Source of the DNA: a virus | IMG/VR virus record: IMGVR_UViG_3300028772_000024 | Location: 1-47,121 of that record | Length of the DNA: 47,121 nt | Strand: one strand, 5' to 3' | Shown: piece by piece, positions 10,115 to 16,434 of the stretch | Layout: the number at the start of each line of letters is the position of its first letter | Position numbering within the stretch: the first letter of the stretch is position 1 | Translations under genes and position numbers: made by a program | The notes under the pieces: generated by a model | Seen by the model: only the letters and a program-made list of their open reading frames with translations | What the model was told of the DNA's origin: nothing | Database searches by the model: none

Positions 10115-10258
10115 GAAAGAAATAGGTGAGCTTACCAGATACATGTAGAATGTTACATACCGAGCTGGCAAGACTGATAGCTGTCTGGATTTGTGTTTCA
10201 GCGTCAGGTAAGTTAAAAACGAGGCGACTCTATGCGCCTACACCTATTTCTTTTTTTT
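10115..10258 (+). ncRNA. Candidate structured RNA (about 140 nt) with closing helix and U-tract
   Basis: Non-coding segment directly after a promoter. A 13-bp closing helix pairs 10116-10128 (AAAGAAATAGGTG) with 10241-10253, followed by a run of T. Inside it, CTTACC (10131-10136) pairs with GGTAAG (10207-10212), ATGT (10143-10146) can pair with ACAT (10154-10157), and AGGCG (10222-10226) pairs with CGCCT (10235-10239). This gives a multibranched RNA that ends like an intrinsic terminator. It could be a stand-alone small RNA or a long 5' leader for the gene at 10312. I do not recognise it as a known riboswitch. Confidence 0.6.
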
Positions 10259-10265
10259 AATTGGA

Positions 10266-10310
10266 ATCAAATCAAATCAAATCAAATCAAATCAAATCAA
10301 ATCAAATCAA
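10266..10310 (+). repeat. Pentanucleotide repeat (ATCAA)x9 in the translation leader
   Basis: Nine perfect tandem copies of ATCAA run up to two bases before the ATG at 10312. In this orientation the repeat contains no stop codon in any frame. Shorter versions (1-5 units) precede other starts: 10729, 11950, 12245, 12911, 36121, 40203 and 42621. Confidence 0.95.
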
Positions 10311-10311
10311 T

Positions 10312-11091
10312 ATGAAAACAAAATTTTATGCAAAGGGAGATGTCGTATATTTTAGATGTCCATATACGTTTCGAAAATCGCATTATATAATTACCAATGG
10401 CTTTATAGATAGTCCAAAAGAAAATTGGGATATGCTAAAAAATATAAAACCTAAAGACAAAAAACTTTTAGTTGAAAAGGTTGGCGTAATATGCGGAGAT
10501 ATAGAAACATTCAATTCCTATGTATGTGACATTTTTGATGATAAAGTATATACTCCTATTTTAAATAAGTCATCAGTTATTGGTCGCTCTTTTGATTGTA
10601 TAACTATACTACCACGCGAGAAAGGATGCTATGATGAGGAGTGGTTAAATATGGTTATAGGAACAAGAATAGATAGACCATTATGGAATCAAATAAAATC
10701 AAATCAAATCAAATCAAATCAAATAAAAATGGAAATATATGGAAACAAACTCACTTTACCTGATAGGTTAATTGAATGGTCAATTTGTAAATATGAATTT
10801 ATTGACCAATGTAAAGATGGTGATGTAATAATACATGATAGGCTTAGTGTATTAGAGCTTGCAAGGCTATTTAACGATGCTATTAATGGAGCAGACATAA
10901 CAAATAAGAATATATTACGAGAATGTCAGCATTTAGCAGATAATTGGCTGTCAAATTACTGTTGGTGCATAGATAATTTTAGTCGAGATGCCGAATCGAA
11001 AGATTTTGAAGGATCATTCAAACATTGGTATATAAAAGATATAATAGGGGAAAATAATATAAAGTTATTTTATGATAATATATACATTTAA
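10312..11091 (+). CDS. Unknown protein, apparent in-frame fusion of two small genes
   Basis: I start it at the ATG right after the pentanucleotide tract; the frame extends upstream through the tract to a TTG at 10261. The first ~125 residues form one unknown unit (starts MKTKFYAKGDVVYFRCPY). Then the frame runs through a second ATCAA-type tract (10691-10728), translated as a QIKSN-type repeat, into an ATG at 10729 and a second unknown unit of 120 residues (starts MEIYGNKLTLPDRLIEW). The tract plus ATG looks exactly like a gene leader, so the second unit is probably also translated alone. No domain recognised in either half. Cargo of island 1, followed by a terminator. Confidence 0.7.
   Translation: MKTKFYAKGDVVYFRCPYTFRKSHYIITNGFIDSPKENWDMLKNIKPKDKKLLVEKVGVICGDIETFNSYVCDIFDDKVYTPILNKSSVIGRSFDCITILPREKGCYDEEWLNMVIGTRIDRPLWNQIKSNQIKSNQIKMEIYGNKLTLPDRLIEWSICKYEFIDQCKDGDVIIHDRLSVLELARLFNDAINGADITNKNILRECQHLADNWLSNYCWCIDNFSRDAESKDFEGSFKHWYIKDIIGENNIKLFYDNIYI
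10691..10728 (+). repeat. Internal pentanucleotide tract, leader-like, inside the fused gene
   Basis: Five perfect AAATC units (10696-10720) flanked by AAATA variants and followed by ATG at 10729. The sequence before it (TGGAATCAAAT) matches the start of the tract at 10262, so the two leaders are related. A change of one unit would shift the frame of the upstream gene into a TAA or TGA. Confidence 0.85.
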
Positions 11092-11100
11092 TAACATAAA

Positions 11101-11133
11101 AGGCTGGAACTAAAAATTCCAGCCTTTATTTTT
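11101..11133. terminator. Bidirectional terminator, GGCTGGAA hairpin
   Basis: AGGCTGGAA (11101-11109) and TTCCAGCCT (11117-11125) form a perfect 9-bp stem, followed by T-rich sequence on the plus strand and preceded by A-rich sequence that serves the minus strand. It ends island 1 and lies just beyond the chaperone frameshift frame on the other strand. Confidence 0.85.
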
Positions 11134-11284
11134 ATCCTCTTATCACTCCTGTTATATTCATTTCTTCTTTTACTTCTTCAGTATTATTCATACTACTATA
11201 TTCAGTCATCATATTTTGCAATAACGTCCATCCCATAGATAACGTATATTCTGGAGTAAATCCAAAATTTTGATTTGCAATTAC
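11132..11284 (-). CDS. Probable -1 frameshift extension of the tail assembly chaperone (T domain)
   Basis: Directly beyond the stop of the chaperone gene, the -1 frame stays open for 50 codons (segment starts VIANQNFGFTPEYTLSMGWT and ends TGVIRG) and has no good start of its own. It overlaps the upstream frame, where the -1 frame is open from at least ~11330. A and AAA runs around CAAAAATTA (~11288-11296) or GAGAAAAGA further upstream could permit slippage. This matches the G/GT arrangement that long-tailed phages place before the tape measure gene. No canonical X-XXY-YYZ heptamer is obvious, so the exact slip site is open. Confidence 0.6.
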   Translation of the reverse strand, partial: VIANQNFGFTPEYTLSMGWTLLQNMMTEYSSMNNTEEVKEEMNITGVIRG

Positions 11285-11733
11285 GATAATTTTTGTGAAG
11301 TCATATATGTCACATATCTTTTCTCTGCGGCTATTAACCCCGCTCTTGTTTGTAGGCTCAACCTTTGGATTAAGTTGATAGATTTCAGAAAAGATGATTT
11401 ACCCATTCGATACAATACTCCGATTAATATAGCCATGCAATCATCGGGGGTAGCTTTCTCCGATATGTCTTCTCCCGCAATAGTATTGACTATAAAAATA
11501 ATATCTTTGCCATACTTACCAAAAAAATCTAAAAAATCGCTTAACCTACCATTCTCTATGCTTTCTTGTAAGCCATCTAAATCCACTTTCGTTATCTTTG
11601 CTACATAAGGCTGTATTTTTACCATCTGCGCCATAGATAGCGGGTAGACCATCCACTCTTTGTATTTGTACGGAAGTCGAAGTATATTCTCCGAGTCTTG
11701 TAGTAAAAATTCTTCTATTGTTTGATTTTCCAT
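11281..11733 (-). CDS. Tail assembly chaperone (G-like) protein
   Basis: 150 residues, acidic to neutral, helical, starting MENQTIEEFLLQDSENILRL. No family was recognised by motif. The call rests on position (between tail tube and tape measure), size and the overlapping -1 frame at its end, the hallmark of the G/GT chaperone pair that coats the tape measure protein during tail assembly. A promoter box TATATTTG lies about 25 bases upstream. A plus-strand island separates it from the tape measure gene, which is unusual. Confidence 0.65.
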   Translation of the reverse strand: MENQTIEEFLLQDSENILRLPYKYKEWMVYPLSMAQMVKIQPYVAKITKVDLDGLQESIENGRLSDFLDFFGKYGKDIIFIVNTIAGEDISEKATPDDCMAILIGVLYRMGKSSFLKSINLIQRLSLQTRAGLIAAEKRYVTYMTSQKLS

Positions 11734-11755
11734 ATTATAAAATTATTTTATTGTG

Positions 11756-11763
11756 CAAATATA
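11756..11763 (-). promoter_or_regulatory. Promoter -7 box for the chaperone gene
   Basis: TATATTTG on the minus strand. The ~65 bases from here to 11820 are a near copy of 10030-10093, including the palindrome in place of a -33 box. Confidence 0.55.
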
Positions 11764-11781
11764 ACTATTTATTTCTAAATG

Positions 11782-11793
11782 TGTTGTATAACA
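11782..11793. promoter_or_regulatory. Candidate operator palindrome TGTTGTATAACA (second copy)
   Basis: Identical to 10057-10068 and in the same position between leftward and rightward promoters. Confidence 0.45.
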
Positions 11794-11803
11794 TAAGAAA
11801 AAG

Positions 11804-11835
11804 TTTGGAAGAGTGAAATAAATGATATATCTTTG
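11804..11835 (+). promoter_or_regulatory. Promoter of plus-strand island 2
   Basis: TTTG at 11804-11807, a spacer of 20 bases and TATCTTTG at 11828-11835: a full match to the Bacteroidetes consensus. Confidence 0.8.
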
Positions 11836-11845
11836 TCAAATAATT

Positions 11846-11935
11846 GCGAGTCGAAATATAGCAATTAACCTATAAAAGCCCTTTTTAAATGAAGCAGACT
11901 TCGACTCCTGCTAATTTTAGATTGGGCTATTTTTA
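11846..11935 (+). ncRNA. Interleaved-stem leader RNA, copy L1
   Basis: P1 is GAGTCGAA (11848-11855) with TTCGACTC (11900-11907). P2 is AGCCC (11877-11881) with GGGCT (11924-11928), followed by a U-rich tail. The order P1-P2-P1'-P2' is a pseudoknot layout, or two competing hairpins. The linker AGCAATTAACC is shared with other copies. The ATG of the next gene is 21 bases after P2'. Confidence 0.75.
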
Positions 11936-11949
11936 TAAATCAAATCAAA

Positions 11950-12222
11950 ATGAGTAACAACAAGAGTTATGTAAAAGTATCACAGCATGGAGCTGGGTGG
12001 GATGATGGTTGCTTTGAGCTAACGCTTATCGAATTAGAGGATATTGTCAACAAAGCAAAATTAAACGGAGCAACAAAAGTAGAAGTAACGGCAGGGCAAT
12101 CAGCATCGTTGTACTTTTACAGAGAACAAACCAATGATGAATATAACTATGAACTTCAGGGTAGAATCGACGAAAAACTATCAGAGGTTGACGAAATGGA
12201 GAAAAGTATTTTGTTAGTATAA
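11950..12222 (+). CDS. Unknown 90-residue protein, island 2
   Basis: First gene of island 2, with its start right after two ATCAA units. It begins MSNNKSYVKVSQHGAGWDDG; the sequence is acidic with mixed alpha/beta character and a helical C-terminus. No family recognised. It is the only gene of the island directly behind the interleaved-stem leader, so it may be the regulated one. Confidence 0.75.
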   Translation: MSNNKSYVKVSQHGAGWDDGCFELTLIELEDIVNKAKLNGATKVEVTAGQSASLYFYREQTNDEYNYELQGRIDEKLSEVDEMEKSILLV

Positions 12223-12244
12223 ACACTTTAAAAATAAAATCAAA

Positions 12245-12439
12245 ATGGAAAATGAAAAAATGAAAATGGAATATCTAGCGATTTCTTCCGTCCCTGAGTC
12301 GATCAAGGATGCTAATTATGTTGAGATTAATCGTACTTATAATCAGTTTGCTAATGAGATTAACGATTGCATTAATTCCAGAATAAGAAGAAAGTACGCA
12401 AGTGATTCTAAGTTACCTATGTATCCAGAAAGAAAATAG
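12245..12439 (+). CDS. Unknown 64-residue protein
   Basis: Starts MENEKMKMEYLAISSVPESI after an A-rich leader (AAAATCAAA). An internal Met at residue 6 or 8 could also serve as start. Charged, predicted helical, no motif recognised. It ends with TAG 31 bases before the next start and lies in the same short operon. Confidence 0.6.
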   Translation: MENEKMKMEYLAISSVPESIKDANYVEINRTYNQFANEINDCINSRIRRKYASDSKLPMYPERK

Positions 12440-12470
12440 ATGTATTTACAGAAAAAAAATGAAATAAGTT

Positions 12471-12890
12471 ATGAAAAATAAAAAAGACGTATTTGGTCAT
12501 ATTCCAAAATTTAAAGTATTAAATACTACGCTATCTTCTATGTCCTCAGGTGCGAATAAACTACATGAATTGTCTGTAAAATCAAGTGAGTCAGATATAT
12601 CTCTTTTAAGAGATTGTATTTCAGGTAAAATAATGGATGATAATAAGATAGAAGGAATGTCGGAAGAAATGGCAGAGAGGGCCACCAATGTCTTATCCGA
12701 AGGAAGAGAAAATGTAATAAAATCAAATTTAAATCCAATAGGAGACGCTTATAGCGCAGGAAAGATTAGAGGTTATCGTGATGGATATAATAAAGCGGTA
12801 GATGATATTACCGCAAATATATCTAAATTATGCAAAATTCAAAAACCTGCTTATCCTGGGAGTGTTAAAATATACGAGATAGAAGAATAA
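12471..12890 (+). CDS. Unknown 139-residue protein
   Basis: Starts MKNKKDVFGHIPKFKVLNTT. The central part is Glu/Ser-rich and helical. The C-terminal third has GKIRGYRDGYNKAVDDI, a G-Y-x-x-G-Y motif that recurs in the broken gene just downstream (KGYDEGYIKGYKE). Function unknown; the shared motif suggests related helical segments in the island. Confidence 0.65.
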   Translation: MKNKKDVFGHIPKFKVLNTTLSSMSSGANKLHELSVKSSESDISLLRDCISGKIMDDNKIEGMSEEMAERATNVLSEGRENVIKSNLNPIGDAYSAGKIRGYRDGYNKAVDDITANISKLCKIQKPAYPGSVKIYEIEE

Positions 12891-12910
12891 TCAAATCAAA
12901 TCAAATCAAA

Positions 12911-13021
12911 ATGGAAAAACAAACGGTAGATATTTATGTATAGGCATTCAATAAAGGCTATGATGAAGGATATATAAAAGGATATAAAGAAGTTAACTTT
13001 ACAGAAAAAAAAAGATGGTAA
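12911..13021 (+). pseudogene. Small gene with in-frame TAG (interrupted 36-codon ORF)
   Basis: Four TCAAA units lead into the ATG. Codon 11 (12941-12943) is TAG, after which the same frame continues for 25 codons with protein-like content (AFNKGYDEGYIKGYKEV) to a TAA at 13019. That TAA overlaps the ATG of the next gene at 13015, the coupling seen for intact genes here. So the full frame was probably one gene. TAG ends other genes in this window, so this is more likely a nonsense mutation than recoding. Confidence 0.6.
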
Positions 13022-13242
13022 GATTTGTAGAAATGAAAGGTATTTATGGCGATGATACAAAATCATTTGGATTTTATGATACAGTAAGAGATAAATTTAT
13101 CTATGCAGGAGGGGTATGCATATTCGATTCATTGAAAGAGTTTACCGATGCTTATAATGATGGGTGCGATTTTCCATTAGACCGACTTGAACCAAAAATA
13201 ACAGATAGATGGAGAAAAAAGATAAAAATAAAATCTAATTGA
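13015..13242 (+). CDS. Unknown 75-residue protein
   Basis: Last gene of island 2. Its ATG overlaps the end of the interrupted gene. It starts MVRFVEMKGIYGDDTKSFGF and has a basic C-terminus (WRKKIKIKSN). It resembles small phage proteins that begin by describing a DTVRDKF/F-type core, but I do not recognise the family. A terminator follows within 25 bases. Confidence 0.65.
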   Translation: MVRFVEMKGIYGDDTKSFGFYDTVRDKFIYAGGVCIFDSLKEFTDAYNDGCDFPLDRLEPKITDRWRKKIKIKSN

Positions 13243-13265
13243 AAAAATAATTGTTTAAATAATAA

Positions 13266-13293
13266 AGGCTGGAACTCTCACTCCAGCCTTTTT
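13266..13293. terminator. Bidirectional terminator, GGCTGGA hairpin (second copy)
   Basis: AGGCTGGA (13266-13273) pairs with TCCAGCCT (13282-13289), with T-rich flanks on both strands. It shares its stem with the terminator at 11101. It separates island 2 from the convergent tail tube gene. Confidence 0.85.
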
Positions 13294-13313
13294 AATGATA
13301 CGCAAATTTATTT

Positions 13314-13871
13314 TTAGAATGCTGGACTAATCTGGAAAGAAGCTCCATAAACACGATGACGCATTACATTGAATGTAACAGTAAACGGTTGTGGTTCTGT
13401 ACTCTTTCCTGCTGCTCCTGACCATGAATAGGTAGGTTTAGCGTTGAATAACTCAACCGTAATAGTTTTGCCATCAGAGTTTTTACCTGTAATTTTTACA
13501 TATTTGTTTACTACAGTTTCCGATGCAGATGTACCAAATTTCAACTTGTCAGGTGTTGTCGGAGACCCTGCCGTTCCTGCTGTCAATACTGCCGATGTTA
13601 AGTCAGCAATAGTTTCTGCGGTTGCGGTAACTAAACCTAAAACTGCTTTTTTAGCACTTGGAGTAGTTCTCACATTGTAAGTTTCCCCATCTTCCGTATA
13701 ATCATTCGTAACTGATTCTTCTGGAATATCCAAACTGAAAGAACCTTGTTTTAATTGATCCGCAGTGATAGAAACGAGCACGGTCGGTACTGTTGACGAG
13801 CTTAAATCTACATCTGCATATTCAGCAGAGACGAACTCTACTATATTGATAACACCGCTTGTTGCTGCCAT
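13314..13871 (-). CDS. Probable major tail tube protein
   Basis: 185 residues, starts MAATSGVINIVEFVSAEYAD. Rich in Thr, Val, Ser and Gly with little charge, as expected for a beta-sandwich tube subunit. The order supports it: just after the tail-completion genes and before chaperone and tape measure. No catalytic motif. Distinguishing it from another beta-rich structural protein needs a structural search. Confidence 0.7.
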   Translation of the reverse strand: MAATSGVINIVEFVSAEYADVDLSSSTVPTVLVSITADQLKQGSFSLDIPEESVTNDYTEDGETYNVRTTPSAKKAVLGLVTATAETIADLTSAVLTAGTAGSPTTPDKLKFGTSASETVVNKYVKITGKNSDGKTITVELFNAKPTYSWSGAAGKSTEPQPFTVTFNVMRHRVYGASFQISPAF

Positions 13872-13883
13872 AATTTTATTTTA

Positions 13884-14255
13884 TTAATAGTTAATTGTTC
13901 TTATTTTAAAAGTTGTGACAGTATAATTACTGTCTAAGTTATCTGTAAAAGGGTCAACGAGTTCATTGAAATTTATCTGACCATTAGCAGCTACGAATGA
14001 TTTTAATTTTAGAGATACTGTATTGCAATATGACTCAACTACTAATTTATCGTATAAACCCCCTTTTTTAGGTACATATAAAAGAATTACTATATCATTC
14101 GTGCTGCTAATATACGTCTTTTTTATCGGAATATAGGTCAATACAAAACATTTTCCTGTTTCAGCATCCTTTTTTACTTCGTTATATATAGGTATTCCTA
14201 CATCAGCAAGCAAAACTCTAAGCTGGTCAATCACACTAAATATCGTATTGGTCAT
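13884..14255 (-). CDS. Probable tail terminator/completion protein
   Basis: 123 residues, starts MTNTIFSVIDQLRVLLADVG. Size, alpha-then-beta content and the slot directly before the tail tube gene fit tail terminator proteins of siphoviruses. The ATG overlaps the stop of the preceding gene by four bases. The family call is by position. Confidence 0.55.
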   Translation of the reverse strand: MTNTIFSVIDQLRVLLADVGIPIYNEVKKDAETGKCFVLTYIPIKKTYISSTNDIVILLYVPKKGGLYDKLVVESYCNTVSLKLKSFVAANGQINFNELVDPFTDNLDSNYTVTTFKIRTINY

Positions 14256-14734
14256 ATAATTGCCATTTTTATAAAACTAAAAACCTCACTTGCATCGGGT
14301 GTAAAGCTATCTAAAACCGTTCTTCCTTTTGTTTCTACTATCCCTGCATAAGGTGCTGCTGCAAATACTATTCCAACAATTCCTATTTCAGGTATATGAG
14401 TTCCATCTGGTAATTCTGATTTGCCGATAATAAATTCGTCAAGAGCGTGTTTAAAATCTGAAAGTCCGCGGGCTGGGTCTGTTCCAGAAGTCGCCTGCAA
14501 GTTCTCCCATTTTATAATTTCCTCTCTGTTCTTTAGAATTACAATTCCAATAGACGATTCGAGTTCACCTTTTACATTTCTATAAGTGTGAATTGACTGA
14601 GCTTTCTCGGCAATTTCCTTACAAATATCGAATAATGCATCTGTGAGTTTTCCCTCGTCAAAAGCAACCTCTGTTTTTTTATTAAGTTTGCTGATAACTT
14701 GTGGTAACGTCCACTTCTGTATCATTTGACCCAC
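14252..14734 (-). CDS. Probable HK97 gp10-like tail completion protein
   Basis: 160 residues. A helical N-terminal half is followed by IVFAAAPYAGIVETKGRTVL. The Y-A-x-x-V-E-x-x-G pattern near the C-terminus is typical of the HK97 gp10-like family of neck proteins. It overlaps both neighbours slightly, as in a compact connector cluster. Confidence 0.65.
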   Translation of the reverse strand: MGQMIQKWTLPQVISKLNKKTEVAFDEGKLTDALFDICKEIAEKAQSIHTYRNVKGELESSIGIVILKNREEIIKWENLQATSGTDPARGLSDFKHALDEFIIGKSELPDGTHIPEIGIVGIVFAAAPYAGIVETKGRTVLDSFTPDASEVFSFIKMAII

Positions 14735-15015
14735 AGTTCTATATTTAAACTTGTTGGAAAATTTGAAACAATAACTCCCTCGCTATTATTACAAGTTACT
14801 TCAGAACCTATTTTGAAATCCAAAGTCGATGTCGGTGAAACAAATAATTTATACTTAACCTCGACAAAAGAACCTGCATAGCTAACTTTTTCTCCACCGA
14901 TTGTCGGTTGATAATCTGCAAAAAATGGTATATCTACTCCTTCGCTAATAGGATCACCGTTTTCATCAAGTACAGGTTCTCCTTTTATTGTTGCTAAAAA
15001 CGGATATCTTACCAT
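14722..15015 (-). CDS. Probable head-tail joining (head closure) protein
   Basis: 97 residues, beta-rich, starts MVRYPFLATIKGEPVLDENG. It has the size and slot of head closure proteins, between the first connector and the gp10-like gene. It includes VKYKLFVSPTSTLDFKIGSE, similar in style to minor capsid/stopper proteins. Assigned by position. Confidence 0.5.
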   Translation of the reverse strand: MVRYPFLATIKGEPVLDENGDPISEGVDIPFFADYQPTIGGEKVSYAGSFVEVKYKLFVSPTSTLDFKIGSEVTCNNSEGVIVSNFPTSLNIELWVK

Positions 15016-15302
15016 GAGCTTCCAGTTACGATAGTTCCAACATTAGGTTCGATATAAACTATACCTACTGAATTTAAAACAGCCTTACCCATATTATATA
15101 GGTATGACCTTGATTCATTCGATGTAGTTTCTGATGTACTTCCTTGTTTATAATCTCCTGAAATAGCCTTACCGATCATGCCTAAAGCCATTGACGGCTT
15201 ATTATCCTGCGACCCTTCTACATCTATATCATACAAACCTAACGTAAGGGTTGCTACCGTTACGTCAGGGTTATAAGACATATATGCTTGGATGTTAGTC
15301 AT
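15009..15302 (-). CDS. Probable head-tail connector (adaptor) protein
   Basis: 97 residues, starts MTNIQAYMSYNPDVTVATLT. It follows the major capsid gene directly, the slot of the head-tail adaptor. A short helical part centred on SRSYLYNMGKAVLNSVGI is compatible with an adaptor, but no family was recognised. It overlaps the next gene by seven bases. Confidence 0.45.
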   Translation of the reverse strand: MTNIQAYMSYNPDVTVATLTLGLYDIDVEGSQDNKPSMALGMIGKAISGDYKQGSTSETTSNESRSYLYNMGKAVLNSVGIVYIEPNVGTIVTGSSW

Positions 15303-16432
15303 TATACTAAAGCTGAACCAGTAGTTGTATCATCAGTTACCAAAATAGCCATAATCTTTCTGATTTTCAGAACAGGGAGAGCCGACAAATCGGATTCTAA
15401 TGTCAAATTGCCTTTTTCTGAACGAGAAGAAAGCAGTACATTTCCTTCGGTAACAGCGTAATTATAATTCTGGTCTGGCATCCATTGTTCAGCGGCTGGA
15501 GTGTACATATAGTAACCCAAGTCAGTGCCAATGGTAGCGGCTACACGTCCATCAAGGAATCCGTAGAATTGGCTAACTACATTACCGTTATCGTCTCCGA
15601 TAGCAATGGTATGGTCAACTTCATTCAATGCAGGAATCCTGTACTGACCATTAAGAACGATATTCACATTTTCAGAAGATGGAATACCTATAACTTTAGT
15701 TTGTCCAGAACCACCAGTAATATATCCAGTGATAGCATTTTTGGTGGATGTTTGAGCCAGCAACTTGCGAACTTCATCTGGATTCAAACTCAAAGTGTTC
15801 ACTTTAATCTTTAAATCTTTCCAAACTTTATTTACAAATTTGTCAAGGTCAGCTAATGCGGTAGCATTTGCAGCTTCGCTCCAAACAGTTCCTACGTGAT
15901 ATTTCTTAACCACAAAATCAATCTGATATGGAATTTTTGTTAAATTCTTATCTGAATCAATAGTAGCAGTTCCATTCGACCATTCTTCAAGTAACAACTT
16001 GTCGATAGTTACCAATGGGTTACGACTCAATTTATCGAATCTGCCTGAAAGAATTTCGGTTAATTGGTCAGTCAGTTGATCTGCAACCTCTGCATTTCCA
16101 CTTTCTACATTCTTCATAATAAAATCCTCCAACCTGCGAATTTCTTGCAGTTCATCAGATGATACAGGATATTTATCACCAAAGTGAGGAATAGTACCTC
16201 TTAATTCGGCAGGAGCTTGTGTTCCTATGATTGGTTTCCCAGAATGTTCGTCAATCAATGAAGCCATTACTGGCATATTGATGGCTTTTTCAATACCTTT
16301 CCAGTCCTTTGTTTCATTGAAACGTGGGGTTAAGTATTTACTATAAACAGTCTCTGTAAAAATAGGGTTTAAATCAGTAATGAATGCTTGAAACATCCCT
16401 GAATCGCTTACTTTATCTTGAAATCTTTCCAT
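15302..16432 (-). CDS. Major capsid protein
   Basis: 376 residues, starts MERFQDKVSDSGMFQAFITD. Length, position after the scaffold and decoration genes, and a mixed alpha/beta HK97-type layout support it. A long charged helix lies at ~95-135 (EIRRLEDFIMKNVESGNAEV) and a beta-rich C-terminal half ends in a strand with LPVLKIRKIMAILVTDD. It would form the icosahedral shell. No cleaved N-terminal delta domain is evident; scaffold is encoded separately. Confidence 0.8.
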   Translation of the reverse strand: MERFQDKVSDSGMFQAFITDLNPIFTETVYSKYLTPRFNETKDWKGIEKAINMPVMASLIDEHSGKPIIGTQAPAELRGTIPHFGDKYPVSSDELQEIRRLEDFIMKNVESGNAEVADQLTDQLTEILSGRFDKLSRNPLVTIDKLLLEEWSNGTATIDSDKNLTKIPYQIDFVVKKYHVGTVWSEAANATALADLDKFVNKVWKDLKIKVNTLSLNPDEVRKLLAQTSTKNAITGYITGGSGQTKVIGIPSSENVNIVLNGQYRIPALNEVDHTIAIGDDNGNVVSQFYGFLDGRVAATIGTDLGYYMYTPAAEQWMPDQNYNYAVTEGNVLLSSRSEKGNLTLESDLSALPVLKIRKIMAILVTDDTTTGSALV

Positions 16433-16434
16433 GG

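Noticed and set aside
10266-10310. Pentanucleotide tract as a CRISPR array
   Set aside because: It is a perfect 5-base tandem repeat without spacers.
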